The notes: generated by a model not told the origin, from the letters alone. A stretch of DNA of 64,000 nucleotides from Acidobacteriota bacterium (GCA_021779935.1 JAJXZT010000017.1:1-64000); one strand, 5' to 3'; positions 28,458 to 38,640 are shown, numbered from the stretch's first letter. Numbers and translations: made by a program.

Positions 28458-28522
28458 GAAAAAAAGAAAGGTGCATGTGCCTCGCCGGGCGGCGATCGGC
28501 AAATGCGCCTCTCTGCACCTTT
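28458..28522 (-). terminator. Terminator of the TonB-C gene
   Basis: Outer arms AAAGGTGCA (28467-28475) and TGCACCTTT (28514-28522) enclose a GC-rich inner sequence. Read on the minus strand the stem is followed by TTTCTTTTTTTC. Confidence 0.7.
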
Positions 28523-28549
28523 ACGCCAACATGCGTGCGTCAGTTGCCG

Positions 28550-28948
28550 CTACGATGGCGGCAGATTGAAGTCGAGCTTGACATCCATACGCACCGCAAC
28601 CGGTTGGTCGTCCTTCGTCGCCGGCTTGTACCGCCACATCTTCACTGCCACCAGAGCGCTCTGATCGAGTTCCGGATCAAGGCTCTTGACCACCTTCGCA
28701 GAGGTGACGTCGCCCTTGGTATCTACCACGATGCTGACCACCACCGTACCCTCGATCTTTTTCTTCTTCGCGTTCTCCGTGTATGTTGGCATCGCCACTT
28801 CCAGCAGCTTGGGCGGTGTAATTTCGTCGGTGAGTTCGAGCGGCTTCGTGTTGTCCTTCTGCGACTGTCCGGTGTCTTGTGCCATCACGATCCCGGCTCC
28901 CAGCATGAGCAACGCGGCCGCGAAAATCGCCAGCAATGCTCGTCTCAT
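28550..28948 (-). CDS. Small secreted TonB C-terminal-domain protein
   Basis: A 132-residue protein with a signal peptide (AIFAAALLMLGAGIVMAQ) and a single TonB-like C-terminal domain (about 50-132). The domain shows GTVVVSIVVDTKGDVTSAKVVKSLDPELDQSALVAV (as a pattern) and WRYKPATKDDQPVAVRM. Start ATG at 28948 after AAAGGAG. It lacks the N-terminal membrane anchor and Pro-rich arm of energy-transducing TonB, so it is probably a periplasmic relative. Three other proteins in this window share the domain. Confidence 0.82.
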   Translation of the reverse strand: MRRALLAIFAAALLMLGAGIVMAQDTGQSQKDNTKPLELTDEITPPKLLEVAMPTYTENAKKKKIEGTVVVSIVVDTKGDVTSAKVVKSLDPELDQSALVAVKMWRYKPATKDDQPVAVRMDVKLDFNLPPS

Positions 28949-29091
28949 CGTTTCGCGCTCCTTTCCCGCGAACACCTCCGCACCTGCGAACCGCGCGGGA
29001 AGTTCGCTATAGGAAAATGCTAGCCCCGTAAAAATCGCCGCGAAGTGACGGGCGTCACGTGATCGGCGCTCATGCGCCCGCATGGAAATTG

Positions 29092-29161
29092 AACGGCATC
29101 AATCCCAAAAGGAAATGCGTGGCCGGAGCCACGCATTTCATCGAGCTAACGGATGCCGTTC
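29092..29161 (-). terminator. Nested double inverted repeat, terminator of the aldehyde dehydrogenase gene
   Basis: Inner perfect 11-bp stem AAATGCGTGGC(CGGA)GCCACGCATTT at 29113-29138; outer perfect 10-bp arms GAACGGCATC (29092-29101) and GATGCCGTTC (29152-29161), the latter overlapping the stop codon. On the minus strand the inner stem is followed by CCTTTTGGG. Confidence 0.7.
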
Positions 29162-30615
29162 TACCGCAGGTTCATCACCAGCAGTTTGCGCTCGGTCATT
29201 TCTTCAATCGCATAGCGCAATCCCTCGCGCCCCATGCCCGAGTTTTTCACACCGCCGTAGGGCATGTGGTCGATGCGGAACGTTGGCACTTCGCCGATGA
29301 TCACGCCTCCCACCTCCAGCGTTTCGTATGCCTGGAAAATGCGCTGCACGTCGCGCGTAAAAACGCCCGACTGCAACCCATATGGCGAGTCGTTGACCCT
29401 GCGCAGCACCTCGTCGAACTCATCGTAGGGCTCCACTGTCACCAGCGGAGCGAACGCTTCCGCGCAGTTCACGCGCTGCGTTGGCTGCGTATGCGTCAGC
29501 ACCGTCGGTTCCAGCACCGCTCCCTTGCGATGGCCGCCGCACAAAATTTCCGCTCCTGCCGCCGCCGCTTCCTGTATCCAGCTCTCTGCGCGCTTCGCGT
29601 CGGCCTCGCGAATCATCGGTCCGACATCCGTGGCATCGTCGCTGGGGTCGCCAACCTTGAGCGCCTGCACGCCCGGCACCAGGTATTCGAGGAACTTCCC
29701 ATAGACGCTGCGCTGCACCAGGATTCTCTGGACCGAGATGCAGCTCTGCCCCGCGTATGCAAAACCGCCGAGCACGCACCGCGCCGCGGCATATTCCAGG
29801 TCGGCGTCGCTGTGAATGATGCAGCTCGCGTTCCCGCCGAGTTCGAGCGTCACCCGCTTCTTCCCCGCGCGCCGCTTCAGCTCCCATCCCACTGCGTCGC
29901 TGCCCGTAAAGCTCAACATCTTCATGCGATCGTCTTCCACCAGCAGCGCCGCGTCTTCATTGGCGAGCGGAAGAATGCTGACGCCCTCGGCCGGCCAGCC
30001 ACACTTCTCTACTAGTTCCGCCAGCAGTATGGACGATACCGGCGCCTGGGGCGCGGGCTTCACCACCACCGGACATCCCGCCGCCATCGCCGAAGCCACT
30101 TTGTGCACCACCAGGTTGATCGGGAAATTGAATGGCGTAATCGCCGTCAGCGGGCCCACCGGGAAACGGCGCACCATTCCCCATCGTCCGCGCGTCGACT
30201 CCAGCAGGTCCAGCGGCAGCACTTCACCGTTGATCCGCGTCGTCTCTTCCGCTGCGATATCCAGCACGAACAACGCGCGTTCCACTTCTCCGCGCGCTGT
30301 TTTCATCGGCTTGCCCACTTCGCGGCTCACTGTCCGCGCAAACTCTTCCTTGCGTTCCTCCAGCAATTTCCGCATGGCGAGCAGGGCCTGTTGACGATCG
30401 TACGACGACAGTTTGCGCGTGACCTCGAACGCGCGCACCGCCGCTGCGATTGCTTCTTCCGCGTGTTTGCGTTCTCCCATGGAGACTCGCGCCACCAGCG
30501 AGTCGTCATAGGGCGCACGGATTTCCACGTGATGTTCGCCTTCGGTCCATTTACCTGCCAGGTAAAACGGCCGGATGTCGTTCGTATTTGCGTTCATCAT
30601 TGCAGTGTAAGCCAT
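29161..30615 (-). CDS. NAD(P)-dependent aldehyde dehydrogenase
   Basis: A 484-residue aldehyde dehydrogenase superfamily enzyme that oxidises an aldehyde to its acid. The catalytic Cys lies in GQSCISVQRI (about 289) and the general-base Glu in VTLELGGNASCII (about 254). Coenzyme motifs TPFNFPINL and FTGSDAVGW are present. The C-terminal EEMTERKLLVMNL is typical of the lactaldehyde/non-phosphorylating GAPDH-like branch. The substrate cannot be assigned. Three Met codons near the N-terminus (30615, 30600, 30597) are possible starts. Confidence 0.9.
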   Translation of the reverse strand: MAYTAMMNANTNDIRPFYLAGKWTEGEHHVEIRAPYDDSLVARVSMGERKHAEEAIAAAVRAFEVTRKLSSYDRQQALLAMRKLLEERKEEFARTVSREVGKPMKTARGEVERALFVLDIAAEETTRINGEVLPLDLLESTRGRWGMVRRFPVGPLTAITPFNFPINLVVHKVASAMAAGCPVVVKPAPQAPVSSILLAELVEKCGWPAEGVSILPLANEDAALLVEDDRMKMLSFTGSDAVGWELKRRAGKKRVTLELGGNASCIIHSDADLEYAAARCVLGGFAYAGQSCISVQRILVQRSVYGKFLEYLVPGVQALKVGDPSDDATDVGPMIREADAKRAESWIQEAAAAGAEILCGGHRKGAVLEPTVLTHTQPTQRVNCAEAFAPLVTVEPYDEFDEVLRRVNDSPYGLQSGVFTRDVQRIFQAYETLEVGGVIIGEVPTFRIDHMPYGGVKNSGMGREGLRYAIEEMTERKLLVMNLR

Positions 30616-30629
30616 TCTGTAAAATGAAA

Positions 30630-30665
30630 AACCCGAAACCGCACGCTCCTGTGCGGTTCCGGGTT
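30630..30665 (-). terminator. Terminator of the DUF3857-TPR gene
   Basis: Stem AACCCG + AACCGCAC, loop GCTCCT, GTGCGGTT + CGGGTT. On the minus strand TTTTTCATTTT follows. It separates the TPR gene from the aldehyde dehydrogenase gene 15-30 bp further on. Confidence 0.8.
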
Positions 30666-30688
30666 CAAGGATGAATCACACCGTTGGT

Positions 30689-33600
30689 CTACTGCGTGTC
30701 CTTCTCCAGTTTCTTCACGTCGGCATACGAAGCCGTAATCAGGTCCGCATCCGAGGGGAACAACACGACCGAGCAGCCATCGGCCTTCGTGCACAGCAGC
30801 ACTCCCTTACGCGCCATGCGCACCGCGTCGCCGTTTGGAAACAGTACCGGGTAGTGCAGCGCTTTCAACTCCGGCACCCGCGGCGCGAACTCGTCCTTGC
30901 CCGTTGTCAGCTTCAGGTTCAGTACGTCGCCCTTGGAGTCGAACACGACGACGAACTCCGCGTTGCCGTCCACCGTGCTCGGCCCGAGTTTGATCGTGCG
31001 CTCCGAGTCCAGCAGTCCAGCCTTCGACGCCACGAACTTGTCGATGTCCGTTCCCGGCGGCAGCAACGCCTGCAACCTGCCTCGCGTCTCCGGCACGCTT
31101 CCGCGCGCCGCCAGCGCCTCTGCGTACATCTGGATGGCCTTCTGTTTGTCGCCGCGTTTTTCATAGAGCTGTCCAAGATGGTCTCCCACCTCGCCCTGCT
31201 GTGTCTGGTTCCATGCCGCAGCCAGGTACTTCTGCGCCCTGTCGAGTTGTCCTTCGTGGAAGTACACCCAGCCTGCCGTGTCCCAGTAGGTAGCCAGCGC
31301 CGCGCTTGTCGCCAGCGCCGTGTAGCTGTCCTGGTCAATGGAGAGATTGCGCAGCAGCGTCTCCGTGCTTGACACTGCCGACTCCGCATACTGCTCGGCG
31401 CGCGGCAGGTTCTGGTTCGCCTCGGCCAGCACGTACGCCACGTTGTTCCACATCGTCGGCTCCGGAGCCTTCTCCACTGCCTTCTCGAACTGCGCCATCG
31501 CCTTGTCAGTCTCGCCAGTCTTCAGATAAGCCTCGCCCAGCAACTGCATCGTGTACGGATTATCCGGCGTAATGCTGACTGCCTTCTCCAGTTCGGGCAC
31601 GGCCTTCGCATATTCGTGACGCCGCTCAAACAACTGTCCAAGGTTTGCGTGGGCATACTGGTCCAGCGGATTCACTTCGAGTTGTTTGCGGTAATACTGC
31701 TCCGCCAGATCGAACTTCTGTTCCAGTTCGTAAACATGGCCCAGGTTGTTATACGCGTACTCATCGTACGGATTGATCTCGATCGCCTTCTTCAGCGCTG
31801 TTTCCGCGCGATCCAGTTGCAGCATGGCCATGTACGCGCGGCCAAGGTTGTTCCACGCCGTCTTGTTCTTCGGATCAAGTTGCGTGATCCGCTCGTAGAG
31901 TTCGGCGGCCAGCTTGAACTTCCTCGCGTTAAACGCAGTCCAGGCCGCTTCGTCGAGTTCCGCCGGCTTTGCCTGCGCAGGAGGCTTCGCAGCGTCCGCT
32001 CCGCTCACTTCCACGCGAAGCATCTGTGCGTTGTCTGATGCAATGATGCGTGACAGCGCCGCCAGGTCGTCGGCGCGCGAACTCGGCAGCTCCGGCACTT
32101 TCGTCGTCAGCACGCGTTCCGCCGTCAGCACTCCATTCTCGAACGACGAAGTCGCCTCGTACTCCGCGTAGTCGCGTTTCACCGTGACTGGCATCGGGAG
32201 AGTGATTTTGAACTTCGCCGGAATTTCAATCTTCGCGATCCCTGTGGCTACCTGTGGTGCCCCGAGCTTGATCGGCTCCGTGTCGTCCGGGTCAGCGGTG
32301 GGCAGGTACGCGTTCGGAATGGGTAGCTTTACCTTCGACTCCTTGCCGGACCAGTCGAAGAAATTCGGAACGGAAATGTCGTACTCAAGCTTGAATGGCG
32401 TCGAGGTATCCGTGATGGGGCTCGTCTTGATGTTGCTGATCGTGCCCTCCAGTCCCTCCGTCGTGGAAACGTACTGTACGAAATCCTTGTAGCTCGATTC
32501 CGGAATGCTGCGGAACGCCGAACGCATCAGCAGTTCCTGGTCGCCGCGGCTGATGCGCGTCACATGTGCCTGAAGTGTCCCGAGTTCGCTCACCTTCCCG
32601 TCAATTTCGAATTTGGTAAACGACTTGAACGGAATGTCGATCGGCGTACGCACGATCTTCCCTGTGCCGTCCGGTTCCACTTGCAGCGCCAGCTTGTTGC
32701 GGATCGGCAACGCCAGCATTCCCATCGGCGCCACCTCGGTCGTCGTATCCATCCAGATCGTCTGATCGCCCAGCTTAAGGTTGCCGATCACGTGATCGAA
32801 CTGTGAAGGCGATGGCACGTCGACATCAAGTTTGTGTTGCGAGTGAATCAGTACGGTGTTCAGGTGATAGCCAATCGCCTGCAGCAGCGCGGCCAGCAGC
32901 GTGTGTTTGTCCTTGCAGTCGCCGTACTCGTTGTTCAATACGTCCGTGGCAAAATGCGGCTGATACCGTCCCAGTCCCAGCGAGAGACTCACGTAGCGGT
33001 AGTTCTTCGCGACGTAGTCATACAGCGCTTGTATCTTCTCGATCGGCGTGGCCTTGTCCTTCGTAAGTTCCAGCGCCTTCGCCGTGATCTCCGGCGTGGG
33101 CGCGCGACGGTCCTTCTCCAGACCCCAGTACCACTTCGCCACCGCATTCCACGAATCGAAGGTCGTCAACTGGACGGAAGCAGGCTCGTCCCGCTTCTTG
33201 TGCGGACGCTTCGATCCTGTAACCTGCTTCTCTCTCTCCTGGTCTTCTTTCTGCTGCCGCGTAATCAGGTTCTGGTAGTTCCACGTATAGATCCGGCGGT
33301 CGCCTTTCTCAGTCGTGGTGTAGTTACCGAACTGCGGCTGCGTCTTCAGAATGATCTTGCGTTTCTTGGGGACGTTGACGATCAACTGCTCGTTCAGAAT
33401 GATCACGTCGTCGTCGAAGTAGTGCTCCATCCAGAACTCGCCGGGAGCCAGCGCCGTGTGCGTGATCGTCTGGGTCTCGTATTCCAGCACGTCGCCCGGG
33501 CGCAATCCGGGCACTGCCAGGTGCTTCTCGTGATAGTCGGTGTACATCGGCGCCACGCGCGCCACTTCGCCCGTAATGTCCTGCACCGCCGACGTGTCGG

Positions 33601-33970
33601 CTGCGATCACTTTGCCGTCCGGCTTGATCACGTGGACGTAGTCAATCTTCAGGTCCTGGTTGGCCGAGTTATATCCAAAGCGCAACTGGCCGAGCTGTTG
33701 CACTCCGGCCTCGCTCTGCACTTTGATCTTCATCTGGTCGGTGCGTGTACCCGTCCCGTCGTTATTAAACGAGTAGGCGTTGGTCATCTGCTGGATGACG
33801 AACGGCTGGTCGGAGTAATCCTTGGGAGCCGTGGGCGCGTTCGCAGCCTGTGGCGCCGGCTCGGGAGCTCCAGCACCCTCCCCCGGAGCCGATGGAAGCT
33901 CCTGGGCAAACATGGTGAATGACGCGGCAAGGACGAGGGCGATAAGAGCGAGCAACCATTTACGAGACAT
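30689..33970 (-). CDS. DUF3857 / transglutaminase-like / TPR secreted protein
   Basis: A 1093-residue exported protein. Signal peptide WLLALIALVLAASFTMFAQ; DUF3857-like beta domain (about 40-250); transglutaminase-like core (about 290-430) with the Cys in LNNEYGDCKDKHTLLAALLQ and a following His/Asp region; second beta domain (about 450-640). Then at least six TPR repeats (about 690-960: KNKTAWNNLGRAYMAMLQ, YDEYAYNNLGHVYELEQ, LDQYAHANLGQLFERRH) and a small C-terminal beta domain. The start at 33970 is chosen for the signal peptide. Probably a periplasmic or surface peptidase-like or scaffold protein; the role is unknown. Confidence 0.87.
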   Translation of the reverse strand: MSRKWLLALIALVLAASFTMFAQELPSAPGEGAGAPEPAPQAANAPTAPKDYSDQPFVIQQMTNAYSFNNDGTGTRTDQMKIKVQSEAGVQQLGQLRFGYNSANQDLKIDYVHVIKPDGKVIAADTSAVQDITGEVARVAPMYTDYHEKHLAVPGLRPGDVLEYETQTITHTALAPGEFWMEHYFDDDVIILNEQLIVNVPKKRKIILKTQPQFGNYTTTEKGDRRIYTWNYQNLITRQQKEDQEREKQVTGSKRPHKKRDEPASVQLTTFDSWNAVAKWYWGLEKDRRAPTPEITAKALELTKDKATPIEKIQALYDYVAKNYRYVSLSLGLGRYQPHFATDVLNNEYGDCKDKHTLLAALLQAIGYHLNTVLIHSQHKLDVDVPSPSQFDHVIGNLKLGDQTIWMDTTTEVAPMGMLALPIRNKLALQVEPDGTGKIVRTPIDIPFKSFTKFEIDGKVSELGTLQAHVTRISRGDQELLMRSAFRSIPESSYKDFVQYVSTTEGLEGTISNIKTSPITDTSTPFKLEYDISVPNFFDWSGKESKVKLPIPNAYLPTADPDDTEPIKLGAPQVATGIAKIEIPAKFKITLPMPVTVKRDYAEYEATSSFENGVLTAERVLTTKVPELPSSRADDLAALSRIIASDNAQMLRVEVSGADAAKPPAQAKPAELDEAAWTAFNARKFKLAAELYERITQLDPKNKTAWNNLGRAYMAMLQLDRAETALKKAIEINPYDEYAYNNLGHVYELEQKFDLAEQYYRKQLEVNPLDQYAHANLGQLFERRHEYAKAVPELEKAVSITPDNPYTMQLLGEAYLKTGETDKAMAQFEKAVEKAPEPTMWNNVAYVLAEANQNLPRAEQYAESAVSSTETLLRNLSIDQDSYTALATSAALATYWDTAGWVYFHEGQLDRAQKYLAAAWNQTQQGEVGDHLGQLYEKRGDKQKAIQMYAEALAARGSVPETRGRLQALLPPGTDIDKFVASKAGLLDSERTIKLGPSTVDGNAEFVVVFDSKGDVLNLKLTTGKDEFAPRVPELKALHYPVLFPNGDAVRMARKGVLLCTKADGCSVVLFPSDADLITASYADVKKLEKDTQ

Positions 33971-34105
33971 GTCCCGGTATTCGTACCCTTTCCACATAGG
34001 GCTGTGCAAGCCAAAACATTGCCGGAACGCAATCGTCCGGGAGGTATGCAAACGTCAGCTCCGGGCGCTTCCGCCGGGTCGCCGTCGCATCTGCGTTGCG
34101 AAAAT

Positions 34106-34127
34106 GGCGGCCGGAACTCCGGCCGCC
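34106..34127 (-). terminator. Terminator of the ADP-forming acyl-CoA synthetase gene
   Basis: Perfect 10-bp stem GGCGGCCGGA(AC)TCCGGCCGCC, followed on the minus strand by ATTTTCG. Confidence 0.7.
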
Positions 34128-34159
34128 GTAGGTCTACTAGATTACCTGAAACACTAGTG

Positions 34160-36907
34160 CTAAAGCATTAGCTCCGCTTCCACCAGGTTGTCCTCAAGGT
34201 CCGGTACTGTGATCTTGAACCCCAGCTTCGAGCAGATGGCGCGCATCTCGCGGTTTTCGCCGAGCATGTTCGAGTGAACTTTACGCAGCTTCTCCGCCCG
34301 CGCAATCTCCAGCAGCCGGCGATAGAGTTCCCCGCCGATTCCCTTGCCCTGGAATTCGTCGCGCACCAGCGCTGCCAGTTCCGCCTCGTTGCGTCCGTGC
34401 AGTTTGCTCATGCGGCCCACTGCCACGATCTCCGGCTTGCCTTCCACGTTCGTGCGCTCCACCACCAGTGCCATCTCGCGGTTGTAGTCGATAAAACAGA
34501 TGCGCGTCAGGCGCTCATGTGCCGTACGCTGTGTCAGCTTCAGCGGTTGGAAATACCGCAGATAGACCGTGCGCTCCGAGAGTTTCGCGTGGAAATCGAT
34601 CATCAGAGGCTCGTCTTCCGGACGAATCGGCCGGATCACGACCTTCTCGCCGTCCTTCAGCTTCCAACCCTGCACATATTGCGTCGGATACGGACGAATC
34701 GCCGACTTCGGCAGCCGGTCTTCCGTCATCTCCGGTCCGTGCACCACCACTCGCGCATCCAGAGCCAGCAGCCGATCCGACGATACCAGCAGCGGATTGA
34801 TGTCGATTTCCTTGATCCACGGGTTCTCGACCACCAGTTCGCTGAATCGCACCATCAGGTCTTCCAGCGCCGCCAGGTCCACCGGCTTCCGTCCGCGGAC
34901 ACCCTTCAGCGCCTTGTAGATCTTCGTCTGCTCCATCATGCGGCGCGCCAGGGTCGTATTCAGCGGCGGCAGTGCCAGCGCCTTGTCCTTGAAAACCTCC
35001 ACCAGTTGTCCGCCCGTGCCGAACAGCAGCACCGGCCCGAACTGCGAATCCAGGCTGGCCCCGAGGATGATCTCGTAGCCGTCCAGCTTCGCCATCGGCT
35101 GCACCGTCACGCCGTTGAAGTGCTCCGCTGCGGCCTTCTCCGCCACCGACTTCTTGATCTCCGCGAACGCCTGCTTAACCGCCGCTGCGTCGCGCAGGTT
35201 CAGCACCACTCCACCCACGTCCGTCTTGTGCGTAATCGTCAGCGAGTGCAGCTTCAACACCACCGGGTAACCGAGCTTCTCCGCCTGCTTCACCGCCTCC
35301 GCCTCCGTTTCGGCGATCTCCGTCGCCGTAATCGGAATGCCATAGGCTTCCAGCAGCTTCTTCGATTCGTACTCGGTCAGAATCGTCCGTCCCGACTTGC
35401 GCACCGTCTCGATGATCTCCGCAGCGCGCTTGCGATCCGGGCCGTGATCCCCCGTCATCAGCGAAGGCGTCTCATACAGCCCCTTCAGGTTGTACGAGTA
35501 CTGCCACATGTAGTTGAACGCGCGAACCGCAGTATCCGGGAAAGCGAAACTTGGCATGCCGACCTGGTTCAGGATGTCTTCTCCAGCGGCCACTGTGGTT
35601 CCGCCCATCCAGCTCGCCAGCACCGGCTTGCCCAGCGTATTCGCGTAAGGCTTCAGGTGCTCGGCGATGAGCGTCGGATTGGTCATGCCCTGCGGCGTCA
35701 TCACAATCAGCATCCCGTCGATGCTCGGGTCTTTTGCCGCAATCTCCAGCGACTTCGAGTAGCGTTCCGGTTCCGCATCGCCCAGGATGTCCACCGGATT
35801 GTTATGGCTCCATGCCGACGGCAGAATCTTGTCGAACTCCGCCATCGTCTCTTCCGAAAGTTCCGCCAGTTCGCCGCCGCCCTGGATCAACGCATCCGTT
35901 GCCAGCACGCCGGGACCGCCCGCGTTGGTCACGATGCACAACCGGTTGCCCTTCGGACGCGGCTGTTTCGCCAGCACTTCGCTCATGTAGAAAATGTCGG
36001 CAATGGAATTGACCCGCAGTACGCCCACGCGACGGAACGCTGCGTCCAGCACGTCGTCGCTGCCCGTCAGCGAGCCCGTGTGTGAAGCCGCCGCCTTGGC
36101 CGCCGCCGCCGTCCGCCCCGCTTTGATGACGATGATCGGCTTATTCAGCGAAACTTCTCGCGCCGCAGAGAGGAATGCCCTCGCGTCGCCAATCGATTCC
36201 ATGTAGATCACAATCGACTGCGTGCGGTGATCGTTGCCGAAGTAGTCGATCAGGTCGCCCCAGTTGACGTCCAGCATCGATCCAATCGACACGAACGAGC
36301 TGAAACCAACGTTCTCCTTCAGGCTCCAGTCCAGCACGGCCGTGCACAGCGCGCCGCTCTGGCTGATAAACGCCACGTTCCCCGGGCGCGCAATCGTCGA
36401 TGCAAATGTCGCGTTGAAGCCCTGTACCGGGTTCATCACACCAAGGCAGTTTGGCCCGATCATGCGCATGCGGCCTTCAATCGCCTGCATCACTTCCGTT
36501 TCCAGTTGCTTGCCGCGCTCTCCCGTTTCCTTGAAGCCCGCCGAGATGATGATGCCGCCCTCGATGCCAATCTCCACGGCATCGCGCATGATCCCCGGCA
36601 CCGTTTCTGCCGGAGTCGTTACCACTACCAGGTCAGGAACTTCCGGCAGGGTCTTCAAATCAGGATAGGTTTTGATGCCTAGAATGTTCGGCCGCTTCGG
36701 GTTCACCGGGTAGATGGTTCCACCGAACGGACTGCTCATCAGGTTCCACAGAACGTTGCGGCCAACGCTGCCGGCACGCTCTGAGGCGCCTACCAGCGCC
36801 ACGCTCTGCGGCTTGAAAATTGGATCTAGGGGGTGACGGTCCGCGCGCAATACGTCATGCGCCGGATCGGCCTTCGGCCGGGTCGGTACTTTGCTGATTA
36901 CGCTCAT
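34160..36907 (-). CDS. ADP-forming acyl-CoA synthetase fused to a GNAT acetyltransferase
   Basis: A 915-residue fusion. CoA-binding Rossmann domain (about 30-160, [18 protein letters not shown]), succinyl-CoA-synthetase-like domain with the phospho-His in [14 protein letters not shown] (about 265), ATP-grasp beta domain (about 505-715, [19 protein letters not shown]), and a C-terminal GNAT domain (about 750-900, [25 protein letters not shown]). The synthetase part makes acetyl-CoA from acetate or the reverse with ATP gain. The GNAT part matches the protein-acetyltransferase Pat architecture (lysine acetylation of metabolic enzymes). Start supported by AGGTGAGC. Confidence 0.93.
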   Translation of the reverse strand: MSVISKVPTRPKADPAHDVLRADRHPLDPIFKPQSVALVGASERAGSVGRNVLWNLMSSPFGGTIYPVNPKRPNILGIKTYPDLKTLPEVPDLVVVTTPAETVPGIMRDAVEIGIEGGIIISAGFKETGERGKQLETEVMQAIEGRMRMIGPNCLGVMNPVQGFNATFASTIARPGNVAFISQSGALCTAVLDWSLKENVGFSSFVSIGSMLDVNWGDLIDYFGNDHRTQSIVIYMESIGDARAFLSAAREVSLNKPIIVIKAGRTAAAAKAAASHTGSLTGSDDVLDAAFRRVGVLRVNSIADIFYMSEVLAKQPRPKGNRLCIVTNAGGPGVLATDALIQGGGELAELSEETMAEFDKILPSAWSHNNPVDILGDAEPERYSKSLEIAAKDPSIDGMLIVMTPQGMTNPTLIAEHLKPYANTLGKPVLASWMGGTTVAAGEDILNQVGMPSFAFPDTAVRAFNYMWQYSYNLKGLYETPSLMTGDHGPDRKRAAEIIETVRKSGRTILTEYESKKLLEAYGIPITATEIAETEAEAVKQAEKLGYPVVLKLHSLTITHKTDVGGVVLNLRDAAAVKQAFAEIKKSVAEKAAAEHFNGVTVQPMAKLDGYEIILGASLDSQFGPVLLFGTGGQLVEVFKDKALALPPLNTTLARRMMEQTKIYKALKGVRGRKPVDLAALEDLMVRFSELVVENPWIKEIDINPLLVSSDRLLALDARVVVHGPEMTEDRLPKSAIRPYPTQYVQGWKLKDGEKVVIRPIRPEDEPLMIDFHAKLSERTVYLRYFQPLKLTQRTAHERLTRICFIDYNREMALVVERTNVEGKPEIVAVGRMSKLHGRNEAELAALVRDEFQGKGIGGELYRRLLEIARAEKLRKVHSNMLGENREMRAICSKLGFKITVPDLEDNLVEAELML

Positions 36908-37192
36908 GAATGCTCACCTTGCTATGACGATATAAATACGGTGCTGCTTTATGTTTGCTGGCTTCGTCCGGCACGGTTCGCGCACCGGTCTTGGCGCCAA
37001 CATTCCATTCTTCCAGCCCGCGCGCGGAAGCGACAGCCTATGTAGCACATCGGAATGTGATCCAGCACCATACCCCCACGTGCGTTTTGCACCAAGGTAC
37101 TCTTCTTTCCGTCCGCCTGAAAGCCAGTCCTTGCGCCCCGAACCGCACAACTCTGCCGCAGTCCACTTGCCCCTTGTCTCTATAATGTCCGG
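36908..37192. other. Divergent intergenic region
   Basis: 285 bp between divergent genes. No repeat, RNA or clear promoter pair recognised. Confidence 0.4.
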
Positions 37193-38224
37193 ATGATCGT
37201 CCGATCCCGCGCACTACTCACGTTCGTCCTGCTGCTCGCAGCCACCGCCGCCTTTGCCCAGCAGCCGTCAGCCAACTCTCCGGAACCGGCCGCGAAGGAA
37301 CCGTTGGCTCTGACCGTTAAGATACGTGCGCCCTTCACCTTTGTTGCCTATGGAGACCTGCGCGAGGCTCCTCCCACCAACACCACGGCCACCGACCCAG
37401 TCCGCCGTCAGGCCATTATCGATGCCATTGCCGCTGCCAGGCCCGCGTTCGTCGAGGTCGGCGGTGATCTCGTCGCGAAGGGCGATGAGGAAGTGGATTG
37501 GCAGCAGTGGGAGAAGGAAACAGCGGTCATCCGCAACCACGGCATCCCCATCTTCCCTGCCATCGGCAACCACGAGCTGTATAAGGATTCACAACAGGGG
37601 CTCGCCAACTACTTCCAGGCTTTCCCGTTCCTCAAGGACAACCGTTACTACTCCGTGCGCGCCGCCAACACCATTACTTTTGTCCTCGACAGCGCTCTGG
37701 ACGAAACCAACGGCCCCCAGGGAACCTGGCTCCAGCAGCAGTTCCAGAAACTTCCGCCCGACATCGATTTCGTCTTCGTCCTCCTCCACCACCCGCCTTA
37801 CACGCATTCGCAGAATCGCGCTCCCGGCGGCGGACACGGCGCTCGCCCTAACGAAATTGCGCTTGCCCATTGGCTTGAAGCGCAGCAGAAATCCATGCGT
37901 GCAAAAATCGTCGTCATCGCCGGCCACGTCCACAATTACGAGCGCTACTCTCACGGCGGGGTGACCTACATCGTCAGCGGTGGCGGTGGCGCAACGCCCT
38001 ACAACATCCCTCGCGAGCCCGGCGACGCTTATCGCCAACCCGGCCCCACCTATCACTATTGCCTCATTAAGATCTTCCACCGCCGGATGACCCTCGAAAT
38101 GAAGCGGCTCGACATGGTGGACGGCAAGGCCCTCTGGAACACCGGCGACTCCGTCACGCTAACCGTCGCGCCCCCGATTCGCCCAAAGAAGGCAAACAAG
38201 CCCGCTCCCCGTATCGTTCGTTGA
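37193..38224 (+). CDS. Secreted calcineurin-type metallophosphoesterase
   Basis: A 343-residue protein with a signal peptide (LLTFVLLLAATAAFAQQ). Metal-site motifs in order: VAYGDLR (about 50), VEVGGDLVAKGD (about 87), IGNHELY (about 125), LLHHPPYTH (about 200), IAGHVHNYERYSHGG (about 245). The first motif lacks the usual DxH. Purple-acid-phosphatase-like proteins share the GNHE and GHxHxYER pattern. It is probably a periplasmic phosphomonoesterase; the substrate is unknown. Confidence 0.88.
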   Translation: MIVRSRALLTFVLLLAATAAFAQQPSANSPEPAAKEPLALTVKIRAPFTFVAYGDLREAPPTNTTATDPVRRQAIIDAIAAARPAFVEVGGDLVAKGDEEVDWQQWEKETAVIRNHGIPIFPAIGNHELYKDSQQGLANYFQAFPFLKDNRYYSVRAANTITFVLDSALDETNGPQGTWLQQQFQKLPPDIDFVFVLLHHPPYTHSQNRAPGGGHGARPNEIALAHWLEAQQKSMRAKIVVIAGHVHNYERYSHGGVTYIVSGGGGATPYNIPREPGDAYRQPGPTYHYCLIKIFHRRMTLEMKRLDMVDGKALWNTGDSVTLTVAPPIRPKKANKPAPRIVR

Positions 38225-38244
38225 TGTTCCGCTCCAAGCCAAAG

Positions 38245-38272
38245 AAAAGGCGCCCCTTGCGGGACGCCTTTT
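38245..38272. terminator. Bidirectional terminator
   Basis: AAAAGGCGCCCC(TTGC)GGGACGCCTTTT, one mismatch, between the convergent metallophosphoesterase and cold-shock genes. Confidence 0.8.
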
Positions 38273-38298
38273 GAACTTGGTCTTGCGGACCGATTCGA

Positions 38299-38499
38299 TT
38301 ACAGGGGGTGTACGTTCTCCGCCTGCAAACCCTTCTGGCCCTTCACCACGTCAAACTCGACGCGCTGACCTTCCTGCAGACTGCGGAAGCCCTTCGACTG
38401 AATCGCGGTGTGGTGGACGAAAACGTCCTCACCGCTCTCGCGGCTGATAAAGCCAAAGCCCTTCGCATCGTTGAACCACTTCACTGTGCCTTGTTCCAT
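38299..38499 (-). CDS. cspA: Cold-shock domain protein
   Basis: A 66-residue CspA-family OB-fold protein with both RNA-binding motifs, KGFGFI (RNP1) and VFVHH (RNP2). Start ATG at 38499; the frame is open for 39 codons further, but the upstream part is not conserved CSD sequence. It binds single-stranded RNA/DNA and melts mRNA structure. The particular csp paralogue cannot be told. Confidence 0.95.
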   Translation of the reverse strand: MEQGTVKWFNDAKGFGFISRESGEDVFVHHTAIQSKGFRSLQEGQRVEFDVVKGQKGLQAENVHPL

Positions 38500-38640
38500 T
38501 GTGTTGCTTCTTTCTCGTGTTGGTGTTGAATTTACGTTGATATGGTTCGGAGTGTTACGTGAGGCAGGTGCAAGCGGTGACGCGAGATCTGCTGCAGGTG
38601 TTTCCGCCGAATTCAATCGAACGTAGTACGACTATATCAG
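38500..38640 (-). promoter_or_regulatory. Probable long 5' leader and promoter of the cold-shock gene
   Basis: A -10-like TATAGT (minus strand, 38631-38636) would give a leader of about 125 nt before the csp start, the arrangement usual for cold-shock mRNAs. No good -35 is visible. The rest of the gap to 38837 holds nothing I recognise. Confidence 0.3.

Noticed and set aside
29161-30615. Assigning the aldehyde dehydrogenase as succinate-semialdehyde or lactaldehyde dehydrogenase
   Set aside because: Catalytic residues are clear, but nothing in the sequence or neighbourhood decides the substrate.
32834-33922. 362-codon open frame on the plus strand
   Set aside because: Antisense of the DUF3857-TPR gene; low-complexity Arg/Val/Leu sequence.
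34274-36085. 603-codon open frame on the plus strand
   Set aside because: It is the antisense shadow of the acyl-CoA synthetase/GNAT gene, caused by GC-rich third positions; its translation is Arg/His/Gln-rich with no domain.
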